The notes under the pieces were generated by a model. The model did no database searches, was not told where the DNA came from, and saw only the letters and a list, made by a program, of their open reading frames with translations. A stretch of DNA of 64,000 nt, taken from NCBI GenBank assembly GCA_029567325.1, contig JAKQLF010000277.1:91917-155916 (forward strand), in the 5' to 3' direction. Of the stretch, positions 54,401 to 63,436 are shown piece by piece. Position numbers and translations under genes: made by a program. This DNA is from Bacteroidota bacterium. GTDB lineage: Bacteria; Bacteroidota; Bacteroidia; Chitinophagales; Saprospiraceae. Each line of letters begins with the position of its first letter. Position 1 is the stretch's first letter.

Positions 54401-55504
54401 ATGAAGCATCCGTTTTGTCGTGTCCTCTTGGTGGTCTTCCTTGGTCTCTATTTGGCAACCATTTTACAAGCACAAAGTATCCAAACTCCAATAGATTCCA
54501 CAGGCATTAAAATCGTGTCAAAACTTCAAAAACCAAAAGGCAAAGCAAAGTTTAATGAAAAAGACCTGGCTGGTTATTTACTGGTATATTTTAAAGATCA
54601 AAATCAATCTGCTTACATGGCCATCAGCAGTGATGGGTATACCTTTACTGACATCAATGACGGCAAACCAATATTCATCGGTTCTTTATTAGCTGAACAA
54701 AAAGGAGTGCGTGACCCACACATTACCCGTGGGCCTGACGGTGCTTTTTACTTAGCCATGACAGACTTACATATTTTTGGCAAAAGAGCAGGTTTTCGAG
54801 ATACAGATTGGGAGCGACCACTTGAAAAATATGGTTGGGGCAACAATCGAGCCCTTGTCTTGATGAAATCCTATGATTTAATCCACTGGACCCATGCTGA
54901 TTTCAGAGTAGATAAAGCATATCCGGAGCTTGGAGATATTGATTGCTCTTGGGCACCACAAACGATTTACGATCCGGTGAAGAAAAAAATGATGGTTTAC
55001 TTCACCATTCGATACAACAATAAGGACGCTCACATTTACTATTCGTATACAAACGATGATTTCACCAAGCTCGAAACCAAACCCGAACGCATCACAAACA
55101 TCGGGGGAATCGATGCCGACATCACAAAAGTTGGCGACAAATACCAAATGTTTTATGTGGGTGGTGCAAAAATCAAACACGCAGTTTCAGATAAAATCAA
55201 CCAAAACTTCAGTGGTGACACCACCCGAATTGATCCAGAAAAAGTAAACACAGAAGCACCAAATGTCTTCCAACGACTAGGAACCGACACATACGTTTTG
55301 ATGTACGACATTTATGGATTAAGACCCAGTAACATGGGCTTCAGCGAAACAAAAGACTTTGTGTCTTTCAAAGACATTGGACATTTCAATGAAGGCATTA
55401 TGAAAACTACCAATTTCAAAAGCCCGAAACATGGAGCTGTTACCTACCTCACCAAAAAAGAACTAAAGGCCATCGCCGACCACTGGAAGATTGAATTAAA
55501 ATAG
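54401..55504 (+). CDS. secreted glycoside hydrolase family 43-like protein
   Basis: 367 aa; signal peptide; 'VRDPHITRGPDGAFYLAMTDL', 'DIDCSWAPQTIYDPVKKKMMVYFT'. Confidence 0.8.
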   Translation: MKHPFCRVLLVVFLGLYLATILQAQSIQTPIDSTGIKIVSKLQKPKGKAKFNEKDLAGYLLVYFKDQNQSAYMAISSDGYTFTDINDGKPIFIGSLLAEQKGVRDPHITRGPDGAFYLAMTDLHIFGKRAGFRDTDWERPLEKYGWGNNRALVLMKSYDLIHWTHADFRVDKAYPELGDIDCSWAPQTIYDPVKKKMMVYFTIRYNNKDAHIYYSYTNDDFTKLETKPERITNIGGIDADITKVGDKYQMFYVGGAKIKHAVSDKINQNFSGDTTRIDPEKVNTEAPNVFQRLGTDTYVLMYDIYGLRPSNMGFSETKDFVSFKDIGHFNEGIMKTTNFKSPKHGAVTYLTKKELKAIADHWKIELK

Positions 55505-55524
55505 ATCTTTCCTTGAAATAATTC

Positions 55525-55900
55525 TGCGAAATTTCTGTACCAATCCTGGTAATCCTTGAGCAACAAAAAGTCAGAGAAATTTCTGTGCCCATCTGTGTAA
55601 TCTGTGAGCACCAAAATCTATGGATTTTTTGTGCAAATCCGTGTAATCTGTAAGCACTAAAATCTGGGGAATTTCTGTGCAAATCTGGGGAAATCTGTGA
55701 GCGATCAAATGTGCACAAATCCGTGGATTCCACCAACTTTATTGATTGATGATTTAACATATTCAATCAGTCGTAGAATCGAACTAAAATTTAAAGATCG
55801 AATATGCAACACATTCGATCTTTGCACATGTCAACCTATAAATAGCCCTCAAATCTGTGAAATTTCTGTGCCAATCTGTGTAATCAGTGAGCACCAAAAC
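55525..55900. repeat. ~45-50 bp degenerate repeats (AAATTTCTGTGCCAATCTGTGTAATCTGTGAGCACCAAAATCT)
   Basis: About six diverged copies, beginning near 55529, 55577, 55624, 55670, 55709 and 55858. Confidence 0.85.
55793..55823. other. 11-bp perfect inverted repeat with 9-nt loop inside the repeat region
   Basis: AAAGATCGAAT (55793-55803) / ATTCGATCTTT (55813-55823). Confidence 0.8.
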
Positions 55901-56070
55901 AATAGCCTAAGCAGCCCGTTTCACCCTCGATACATCTTTCCAATAAATTCCAAGTAACTTTTTAATCTAAATAATCTAATTTTTTGATCAAGGTCATCTC
56001 CATCACTGATGGACAACAAGGCAAACCTTCCCAAAAACACATTAAATTAGTTAAAACAAAATTCTAAAAA

Positions 56071-56811
56071 ATGAAAAATAAAGTAGTCATCATAACAGGA
56101 GCCGCATCAGGTATAGGAAAAGCAAATGCAGATTTATTTGCTAAACACGGCGCCAGTGTGATAATCTCTGACATCCAAGAAGTAGAAGGAAAAGCAACCA
56201 CAGACAACATTATTGCCAATGGCGGCAAAGCTTCCTTTATCAAAACAGACGTTTCGAGACCAGAAGAAATGGAAGCCTTGGTCAATTTCGCAATAAAAAC
56301 ATATGGCAAGTTGGACATTGCAATTAACAATGCAGGCATAGGTGGCGAACTCAATCCAATCGCCGTTATGAGCATTGAGGGCTGGAATAAGGTCATCGAA
56401 GTGAATTTAAACAGCATCTTCTATGGTATGAAATACCAAATACAAGCCATGCTCAAAAATGGAAGTGGAAGTATTGTCAATATAGCCTCTATTTTAGGCG
56501 CCGTTGGCTTTGCTGGTTCCTCAGCATACACAGCAGCCAAACATGGAGTTTTAGGAATTACAAAAGCTGCTGCATTGGAATATTCCGCCCAAGGAATTCG
56601 CATAAATGCAGTAGGCCCAGGTTTTATTGAGACGCCTCTTTTAAATGCATTAGACGCTGAAATGAAAAGTCAGCTTGCATCACTTCACCCTATTGGTCGT
56701 CTAGGAACAAGTGAAGAAGTTGCTGAATTAATTCTTTGGCTAGCAAGTGATAAAGCGTCTTTTGTAACTGGAAGTTACTATCCTGTTGATGGAGGTTATT
56801 TAGCTAGATAA
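56071..56811 (+). CDS. short-chain dehydrogenase/reductase (SDR)
   Basis: 246 aa; TGAASGIGKA, NNAGIG, SSAYTAAKHG (YxxxK), VTGSYYPVDGGY. Confidence 0.95.
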   Translation: MKNKVVIITGAASGIGKANADLFAKHGASVIISDIQEVEGKATTDNIIANGGKASFIKTDVSRPEEMEALVNFAIKTYGKLDIAINNAGIGGELNPIAVMSIEGWNKVIEVNLNSIFYGMKYQIQAMLKNGSGSIVNIASILGAVGFAGSSAYTAAKHGVLGITKAAALEYSAQGIRINAVGPGFIETPLLNALDAEMKSQLASLHPIGRLGTSEEVAELILWLASDKASFVTGSYYPVDGGYLAR

Positions 56812-56904
56812 ATTCAAGCTGTAATAAACGAAAAAATGGAATGGTCATGTATTTTTGATAATAATTCAGCTATTCATTACAGACTTAGAACTTAATAATT
56901 ATTG

Positions 56905-56943
56905 AAAAAAGGGAGAAACAATCGTCATTGTTCTCCCCTTTTT
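56905..56943. terminator. bidirectional intrinsic terminator between convergent genes
   Basis: AAAAAAGGGAGAAACAATCGTCATTGTTCTCCCCTTTTT; long stem with A-tract and T-tract. Confidence 0.85.
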
Positions 56944-56953
56944 ATGATCATTT

Positions 56954-57502
56954 TCATTGCCTCTTCAATGGGCAATTAATTTCTGAAATATTGCTGATTT
57001 TCAATTCACTGGCACCAGGTACAAGTGTGCCTGTATGATCTGTGTCAGATTCTTTTATAAAATGGACATCAATATTAAATTTTAGAGTACTCCTCTTCGT
57101 GTCCGTAAATTTCAGTTTATTAATTGACAAAGTATCCATAAAATACAATGCCCCTGTTGGCTCAAAAAAATCATTATCCATGATATAAAACCTAGTCTGA
57201 ACATCTTTTTTTATATCAAGTAAGTTATCATTTGGCATTATAATATGTACGGCTCCATCATAAACCAGATCTTGATGTAGATCAAAACTTAGAAAATTTT
57301 GCCACTCCATGCTTTCTGTTTGAAAACTGATATTAATATTTATAAATTCTGACCCTTTAACCTTTATGGCCCATACTTTCCCCTCAACTTTAGTATCATT
57401 TACTATTAATGATATAGGTTCAGCCCACTCATCAACCGGTTGAAGCTCACAGCCCATTGATAATATCAATAAGCAACTAGCAAAAATGAATACACGGTTC
57501 AT
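56954..57502 (-). CDS. hypothetical lipoprotein co-transcribed with the metalloprotease
   Basis: 182 aa; LLILSMGCELQ lipobox; start overlaps the protease stop by 4 bp. Confidence 0.75.
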   Translation of the reverse strand: MNRVFIFASCLLILSMGCELQPVDEWAEPISLIVNDTKVEGKVWAIKVKGSEFININISFQTESMEWQNFLSFDLHQDLVYDGAVHIIMPNDNLLDIKKDVQTRFYIMDNDFFEPTGALYFMDTLSINKLKFTDTKRSTLKFNIDVHFIKESDTDHTGTLVPGASELKISNISEINCPLKRQ

Positions 57503-59332
57503 AGTTTTATAAGTTTTTGGTTCATTTTTGTTGTTTTTTCATACACCAGATACGTTCCATTTTTTAACATATCTCCATCAATTTGAGCAAATCTGTTTTC
57601 ATATTTTATATCCATAACTAATGACCCATTTAATGAGTAAATTTGTAAATTTCCTCTTTCTGGTGCAGATTGCGGTACTCTAATATAAATTTGTTCTTGA
57701 TCATTTATTGGGTTAGGCATTAGTACCAATTCATCATCTAAGTTTGACTGAATTCCTTCTATAATAATTTTATAACTGCTACTATTATAGATTGAAATAC
57801 TTTTTGTAAGACTATTAAATCCTGGTGGAGGAATAAGTGTTGCAAAAATGTAATAATATGAATTTGGAGGTATTGAAGGGAAAGTAAATCCATAGCTACC
57901 TCCAGATGAAGTATTGGTGATGCTTTCAGTTTTAACTAGCGTATTTGGATACGGATATGTACTTGTGTACCAATTTAAAGTACAAGGATATTGGTCTACA
58001 TAAACATATCCAATAACATTTATAAAGGAACCAGGGAAGCTTGATGAAGGTGCTTCCAAAACAACATCATATGAATTTATCCATGCTGACAAAGGGCAAA
58101 AACTTGTATTTATGTTGAAACTATTATCTCTATCTGCTGTTCCAGTTGGTAATCCATTAAAATTTATATCAGGATTTGAAAATTGAAGAACACGTTGCCC
58201 AAACGGTATGGTGTTTGTAAGAAGTGTGCCCTGATTATTTCCTGCAAAAGCAAATTGATGACCTCTACCTGGAGGAGATGCATTATCAGTGAAATGTCGA
58301 GCATTAAAAAGATGGCCCACTTCATGAGCAAATGTAAAACCGGCATTTGTTGCAAAAGTAGTTTTGACTACAGCAACCGGTCTGGTTGGATTTGCAAATC
58401 CTGTTAGCCCAACAGAGCCAACAATCTCACCACCATTTACATTAAAAGTGTATTGATGGAGGAGAACCACAATGTCAGCCCGATTATTTACCCTTAAGTT
58501 TTGAATCCATGGATCTGTACTTAAATTATCGGCTGCCGTTGTAGGGTTATTGTTTATTGGTTGTTGAAGATTCGCTTGATTGAGAAATACTGGAGCCCCT
58601 CCTGTCACTCGTCCATTGATACCACTATTTACTAGAGAAGTATTTGTTTGAGATAAAGCAGTATATCCAAGCGCAGTAATGTTCGAAACGCTATTTTGCG
58701 CTGCATTTAAAGCTTGCTGGGTATATAAAATTAATATTTTGACACGACAATTTGCTGAATTTGGTCCTGTCCTATATGTTCCTTTTTCGCTATCTTTTCT
58801 TGGCAAAAGACCGTTTTCAGAGCTACATGTAGCAGCAGTTAATTTGGATGCATCATTTTTGTAAATTATACTACGATTCTTTGCAATAGCTTGAATAATA
58901 AACTGTTCACCATCTACCAAAGCGTAGCCGAAAATTCCAAATCCTTCATCCATGAGCTCTAGAATAGTCCCATCACCATGTCCATTTATTTTACCTTTAA
59001 AGTGCTTCTCCAAAAGAGGGCTATCATTCTCAATTTTTATTATCTTTTCCGCCTTTTTCCTTGTTGGCAATGGTATTTCAAAATCTTCTCCAAATTCATC
59101 AAATCCTTTGTTGAACTTTATCACAGCATATTCAGCTACCCACGGATCCTTTTTCATTTTAGAGATTTCCTCCTTGTCCTTCACGCCAAGTTCAGTTTCA
59201 GGAATAACCTCAATCTGAGCAACTAAAAATTGGCTCAACAACAAAAAGACAATTAATAATAATGTGTGTTGTGTTGTGTTGTGTTGTGTTGTGTTGTGTT
59301 GTGTTGTGTTGTGTTAAAAATTTCTTGCTCAT
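57499..59332 (-). CDS. secreted metzincin-type metalloprotease with T9SS C-terminal domain; 5' end contains a frame-breaking pentanucleotide repeat
   Basis: Zinc motif HEVGHLFNARH; C-term MPNPINDQEQIYIRV...LQIYSLNGSLVMDI...GTYLVYEKTTKMNQKLIKL. Track ORF begins at a TTG (59244); the ATG at 59332 would give MSKKFLTQHNTT...LLLIVFLLLSQFLVAQ if the repeat were 8 or 11 units. Confidence 0.85.
59266..59315. repeat. (GTGTT)10 pentanucleotide simple sequence repeat
   Basis: Ten perfect GTGTT units; AACAC on the coding strand. Confidence 0.98.
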
Positions 59333-59946
59333 TTTCTTTTGTTTTAAATTTGTTTTAAAATTTAGAGCAATAGTAGAATACCTTTCATACGTGTTTTCAA
59401 TATTTCACCACAGGGCCCTGATTTTTTGGGTAAAATTTTAAGTTAACTATGCCAGATATTATTCTTTTGCTTAAGTCATACCAAATATACATACATACCA
59501 GTTAAGTTGTCAATAGGCCTATGAAACTTTAACATTTGGCACGGATGCTTCATTATTTATTTTTTCCACTGTTCATAACTCTTTAATACAACAACCGAGT
59601 TAAAATCTCCAAAACCTGTCCTCGTGAATGTTTTACTAACATATGGGTTGGGTTTAGGTGGATTTGGTCTGATTCAAAATCAAATAAAATTTTTAAAATC
59701 TAATTTTTTAAAATCTTTATTTTTGAGTTATGCGGGCTAACGATTACATTGTTCATGTACATCATACAAATTTGATAACCGACTTTTTCGAAGTAGAAAA
59801 AAGTAATAAATTGAGGCTCCAACATTTAGAATTCAATTTTATTCAAGCCGTTATTTATCCCCAAAGAAGTAAGAATTATAAATCAATGTTGTAAGGCAAA
59901 TTTATTTAAGTTTGTTTTTTATAATTTTGTTATATATAACAGACAA

Positions 59947-60516
59947 ATGAAAAAGGCGGACATATTTAGACGAGATAAAGCTGGTGAAACCATAAAACTT
60001 GATGACCCAGAATACCCCGAACTTTTTAAAGTGATCAAGAAAGCTATTTACACTACTTCAAAACTCAACAACTTAATCACAAATGATGCTCAGGAAATCA
60101 ATGCCATTTTCAGTGAACTGATTGGTCAAAAAGTAGACGAGACTTTTTTCCTGATTCCTCCTTTTTACTGTGATTTTGGCGAAAATATCCAAATAGGCAA
60201 AAATGTATTTGTTAACCACGCTTGCACTTTTATGGATAGAGGCGGCATAACGATTGAAGATAATGTCTTGATCGGTCCCAAAGTAAATCTGATTACAACC
60301 AATCACCCTTCAAAACCGACGGATAGAAGAGCTACCTTATCCAATCCAATTTTAATTAAAAAAGGAGCATGGATAGGGGTTGGAGCTACTATTTTGCCGG
60401 GAGTAACCATAGGTGAAAATGCCATTGTTGCTGCGGGTGCAGTGGTTTCAAAAGATGTTCCTGATGACGTAATTGTAGGTGGAATTCCTGCCAAAGTCAT
60501 CAAAAAAATTCAATAA
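59947..60516 (+). CDS. LacA/Maa-like hexapeptide-repeat acetyltransferase
   Basis: 189 aa; 'PPFYCDFGENIQIGKNVFVNHACTFMDRGGITIEDNVLIGPKVNLITTNHP', left-handed beta-helix hexapeptides. Confidence 0.93.
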   Translation: MKKADIFRRDKAGETIKLDDPEYPELFKVIKKAIYTTSKLNNLITNDAQEINAIFSELIGQKVDETFFLIPPFYCDFGENIQIGKNVFVNHACTFMDRGGITIEDNVLIGPKVNLITTNHPSKPTDRRATLSNPILIKKGAWIGVGATILPGVTIGENAIVAAGAVVSKDVPDDVIVGGIPAKVIKKIQ

Positions 60517-60594
60517 TCCTTGAGAAATTTGCTTCCAAAAGGATAATTAATCAACGAGATTTTTTAAGCCACCTTCAAAATAAAAAATAACAAT

Positions 60595-61071
60595 ATGAGA
60601 TACCTCTTCATAATATTGGCCATATTTGTTTCACTATCCATTTCCTTTGCCTCATGCAGTAAAAAAGATAAACAAATTCAAAATACTGTAAACACGCTCA
60701 GTGACCCACAGAACAAAAAAGATAAAAATTTGAAGATAACCATCGTCACATCTGTCTTTACAGCAACACTTGTTGACAATCAAACAACCTCTGCTTTTGA
60801 AGCACTGTTACCAATTACCATTCAAATGAGTGAGTTAAACGGTAATGAAAAATTCTTTTATTTAAAAAAGTCCCTTCCGACAAATGCTTCCATAGGTGGA
60901 CAGATTCAATCTGGAGATTTAATGCTTTATGGAGATAACTGTTTAGTTCTTTTCTATGAAAATTTTAATACTTCTTATAGTTATACTCGGCTAGGAAAAA
61001 TAGAAAATGTCACAGGCCTTGTTGCTGCTTTAGGTTCCGGAAATGTGATTGTCAAGTTTGAATTGGAATAG
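60595..61071 (+). CDS. lipoprotein with cyclophilin-like fold (putative)
   Basis: 158 aa; FASCSKKD lipobox; 'FTATLVDNQTTSAFEALLPITIQM...GDLMLYGDNCLVLFYENFNTSYSYTRLGKI'. Confidence 0.7.
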   Translation: MRYLFIILAIFVSLSISFASCSKKDKQIQNTVNTLSDPQNKKDKNLKITIVTSVFTATLVDNQTTSAFEALLPITIQMSELNGNEKFFYLKKSLPTNASIGGQIQSGDLMLYGDNCLVLFYENFNTSYSYTRLGKIENVTGLVAALGSGNVIVKFELE

Positions 61072-61249
61072 TCTTCAAACTACATAACAATCGTTATATT
61101 ACAATTTTATAAAATAATTGAGCAAATGCAATTCTTTTCGCAATCTTTGCCTTCTAATAATATCCCTTTTTTGAAAAGGAAGACAACGATTTTTCCAGAC
61201 AATGAGCATTATTGATCCCCAAGCCCCAATTTTATGAGTTTCTGAATAA

Positions 61250-61873
61250 TTGGTTTTTGCCAAAGGATTTATAATTATGACAATAAAAAAACAACCATTT
61301 GCCGACGCTGCTAGCTTAATCCGGATTTTTCGCAAAATTCATAGGCAAATAGCCATCGTATTGTTTGTTTTCTTTCTGATCATTTCCATCACAGGTTTAC
61401 TTTTGGGATGGAAAAAAAATTCTTTTGGCCTCATTTTGCCACCTACAGCCAAAGGCGTTTCAGCAGATCTAAAGACTTGGTTGCAATTCGATAGTTTGCA
61501 AACCATTGCAATAAAAGTATTGCACGACTCCATTTCACCCACACTTTCACCCGACTTGGAGCGTATTGATGCCCGACCATCCAAAGGAATTGTAAAATTT
61601 GTATTTGAAGATGACTACTGGGAAATTCAACTAGATGGCACAACGGGTGAGACCTTACAAATCAATAAAAGAACATCAGACATCATCGAAAATATTCATG
61701 ACGGCACCATTCTGGACGTTTTGTTCAACACGAAAAATGATCAATTCAAGTTGTCATACACGAGTATCATGGGAATTGCATTGCTACTTTTGACAGCCTC
61801 CGGATTTTGGCTTTGGTATGGCCCTCGGAGAATGAGGAAACTCAAACACCAGCCTCAAAACAAGGACATTTAA
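61250..61873 (+). CDS. PepSY-associated TM-domain protein
   Basis: 207 aa; 'FRKIHRQIAIVLFVFFLIISITGLLLGWKKNS', C-terminal TM 'GIALLLLTASGFWLWYGPRRMRKLK'. Confidence 0.85.
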   Translation: MVFAKGFIIMTIKKQPFADAASLIRIFRKIHRQIAIVLFVFFLIISITGLLLGWKKNSFGLILPPTAKGVSADLKTWLQFDSLQTIAIKVLHDSISPTLSPDLERIDARPSKGIVKFVFEDDYWEIQLDGTTGETLQINKRTSDIIENIHDGTILDVLFNTKNDQFKLSYTSIMGIALLLLTASGFWLWYGPRRMRKLKHQPQNKDI

Positions 61874-61921
61874 ATCTGGTCAGCGCATTGACGGAATTAT
61901 AAACTTAGATTGACTAGGTAT

Positions 61922-62143
61922 TTAAAGAATTAATGTTGGTAAGTTCCGGAATTCTTTATATTTGGCGCTTGAATATTGAAATCGAGCATTTAAAACAAAA
62001 ATTAATAGAGCTAACATGTCCAACCATTGACCGGTTACATCCACATGGACAAACAAGATACCGGAAAGAAATGTTGTCGCAGCTATCCAATTAAAAATGG
62101 TGGCTATTTTGAAGTTGAAATCAACCAGCTCATCTTTTATCCT
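61922..62143 (-). pseudogene. coding-like membrane-protein remnant without a start codon
   Basis: Stop-to-stop minus frame RIKDELVDFNFKIATIFNWIAATTFLSGILFVHVDVTGQWLDMLALLIFVLNARFQYSSAKYKEFRNLPTLIL*; two plausible TM helices. Confidence 0.4.
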
Positions 62144-62181
62144 TTACTTATCTGCTAATTAAACCACATTAAAAAGAGGAA

Positions 62182-63297
62182 ATGAAATCAATCAAATTCA
62201 TTGGCAACGATGATCATCAAAAAGCCTTTGCATCGGCAGTTAGGAAAAATGTCCATGATTATTTCAACGACAATGATTTGTCTACAAAAGGAAATTTGCG
62301 TCTTGCTATACAAACGATGGTCATGTTATTGCTTTACATCATTCCATTTGTTGCCATTTTGACAATACCAATGAACGGCTGGATGGGAATGCTGATGGCC
62401 ATTTTGAAGGGAACGGGAGTGGCAGGAATTGGCATGTGTGTCATGCACGATGCAGCACATGATTCCTATTCACATAAAAAATGGATCAACCAATTGTTTG
62501 GTGGCACTTTATACTTGTTGGGCAGCAACGTATTGAATTGGAAAATCCAACACAATTTGTTACATCATACTTACACCAATATCGAGGGATATGATCAGGA
62601 CATAGAATCAAAAGGTCCACTTCGTTTATCTGAATATGCTCCGCTCAAAAAAATACACTACTACCAACACATTCATGCTTTCTTTTTTTACGGCTTGATG
62701 ACGATTTCCAGATTATTTCGGGAGTTTAGCCAACTTCTGGAATTCAATAAGGCGGGGATAACCAAACACTTGCACTTAAATGGAACCTATGAATACATTA
62801 AAATGGTAGTAATTAAAATCCTGTATGCTTTCATCGTAATTGGTTTGCCAATTTTATATACTCCTTTCACTTGGTGGGAGGTCCTCATCGGATTTATGAT
62901 CATGCATTTTGTTGGAGGATGTATCTTAGGCACTATTTTTCAAATGGCTCACGTAGTTGAAGGTTCTGAGCAAATGTTTGCCAATGAAGATGGAATTATT
63001 GATTGTGATTGGGCTGTACATGAATTGAGAACATCTGCAAACTTTGCGCCCAATAATAAATTTCTGGAATATTATGCTGGTGGGTTAAATTTTCAGATTG
63101 AACATCATTTATTCCCAAACATCAGTCATATTCATTACAGAAATATTGCACCAATTGTAGAAAGAACCGCCAAAGAATTTGGATATCCTTACAATCAAAA
63201 ACCCAATTTCCGTACTGCGCTACAATCACACGTTGTAAGGTTGAAAGAACTTGGCCAGACCGACAAAAGAATCGCTGAAACAGCTTCCGGATTTTGA
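62182..63297 (+). CDS. membrane fatty acid desaturase (front-end/acyl-CoA type)
   Basis: 371 aa; histidine boxes HDAAHD, HNLLHH, QIEHHLFP. Confidence 0.93.
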   Translation: MKSIKFIGNDDHQKAFASAVRKNVHDYFNDNDLSTKGNLRLAIQTMVMLLLYIIPFVAILTIPMNGWMGMLMAILKGTGVAGIGMCVMHDAAHDSYSHKKWINQLFGGTLYLLGSNVLNWKIQHNLLHHTYTNIEGYDQDIESKGPLRLSEYAPLKKIHYYQHIHAFFFYGLMTISRLFREFSQLLEFNKAGITKHLHLNGTYEYIKMVVIKILYAFIVIGLPILYTPFTWWEVLIGFMIMHFVGGCILGTIFQMAHVVEGSEQMFANEDGIIDCDWAVHELRTSANFAPNNKFLEYYAGGLNFQIEHHLFPNISHIHYRNIAPIVERTAKEFGYPYNQKPNFRTALQSHVVRLKELGQTDKRIAETASGF

Positions 63298-63436
63298 CTT
63301 TGTTGGGTTAAAGAAATTAAGGAAACTCAAACGCCAGCCTCTATTCAATGACCAATAAAGGTCGTCAATGTAACCTACATCACCTACCATGTTTGAAAAT
63401 ATCCTGAACTTTATTTTTCAGAATAAATCAAACTAA

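Noticed and set aside
59332-59400. Possible Bacteroidota promoter (TTG / TACTATTG) upstream of the protease ATG
   Set aside because: One mismatch and 22-bp spacing in AT-rich DNA; not distinguishable from chance without TSS data.
59411-59420. CAGGGCCCTG palindrome followed by ATTTTTT
   Set aside because: Only a 10-bp palindrome with no room for a loop unless the stem shortens; no gene on the plus strand ends here.
59595-59740. Coding-like frame NTTTELKSPKPVLVNVLLTYGLGLGGFGLIQNQIKFLK, vaguely like a ketosynthase C-terminus
   Set aside because: Too short, a stop lies just upstream, and the resemblance is not specific enough to call.
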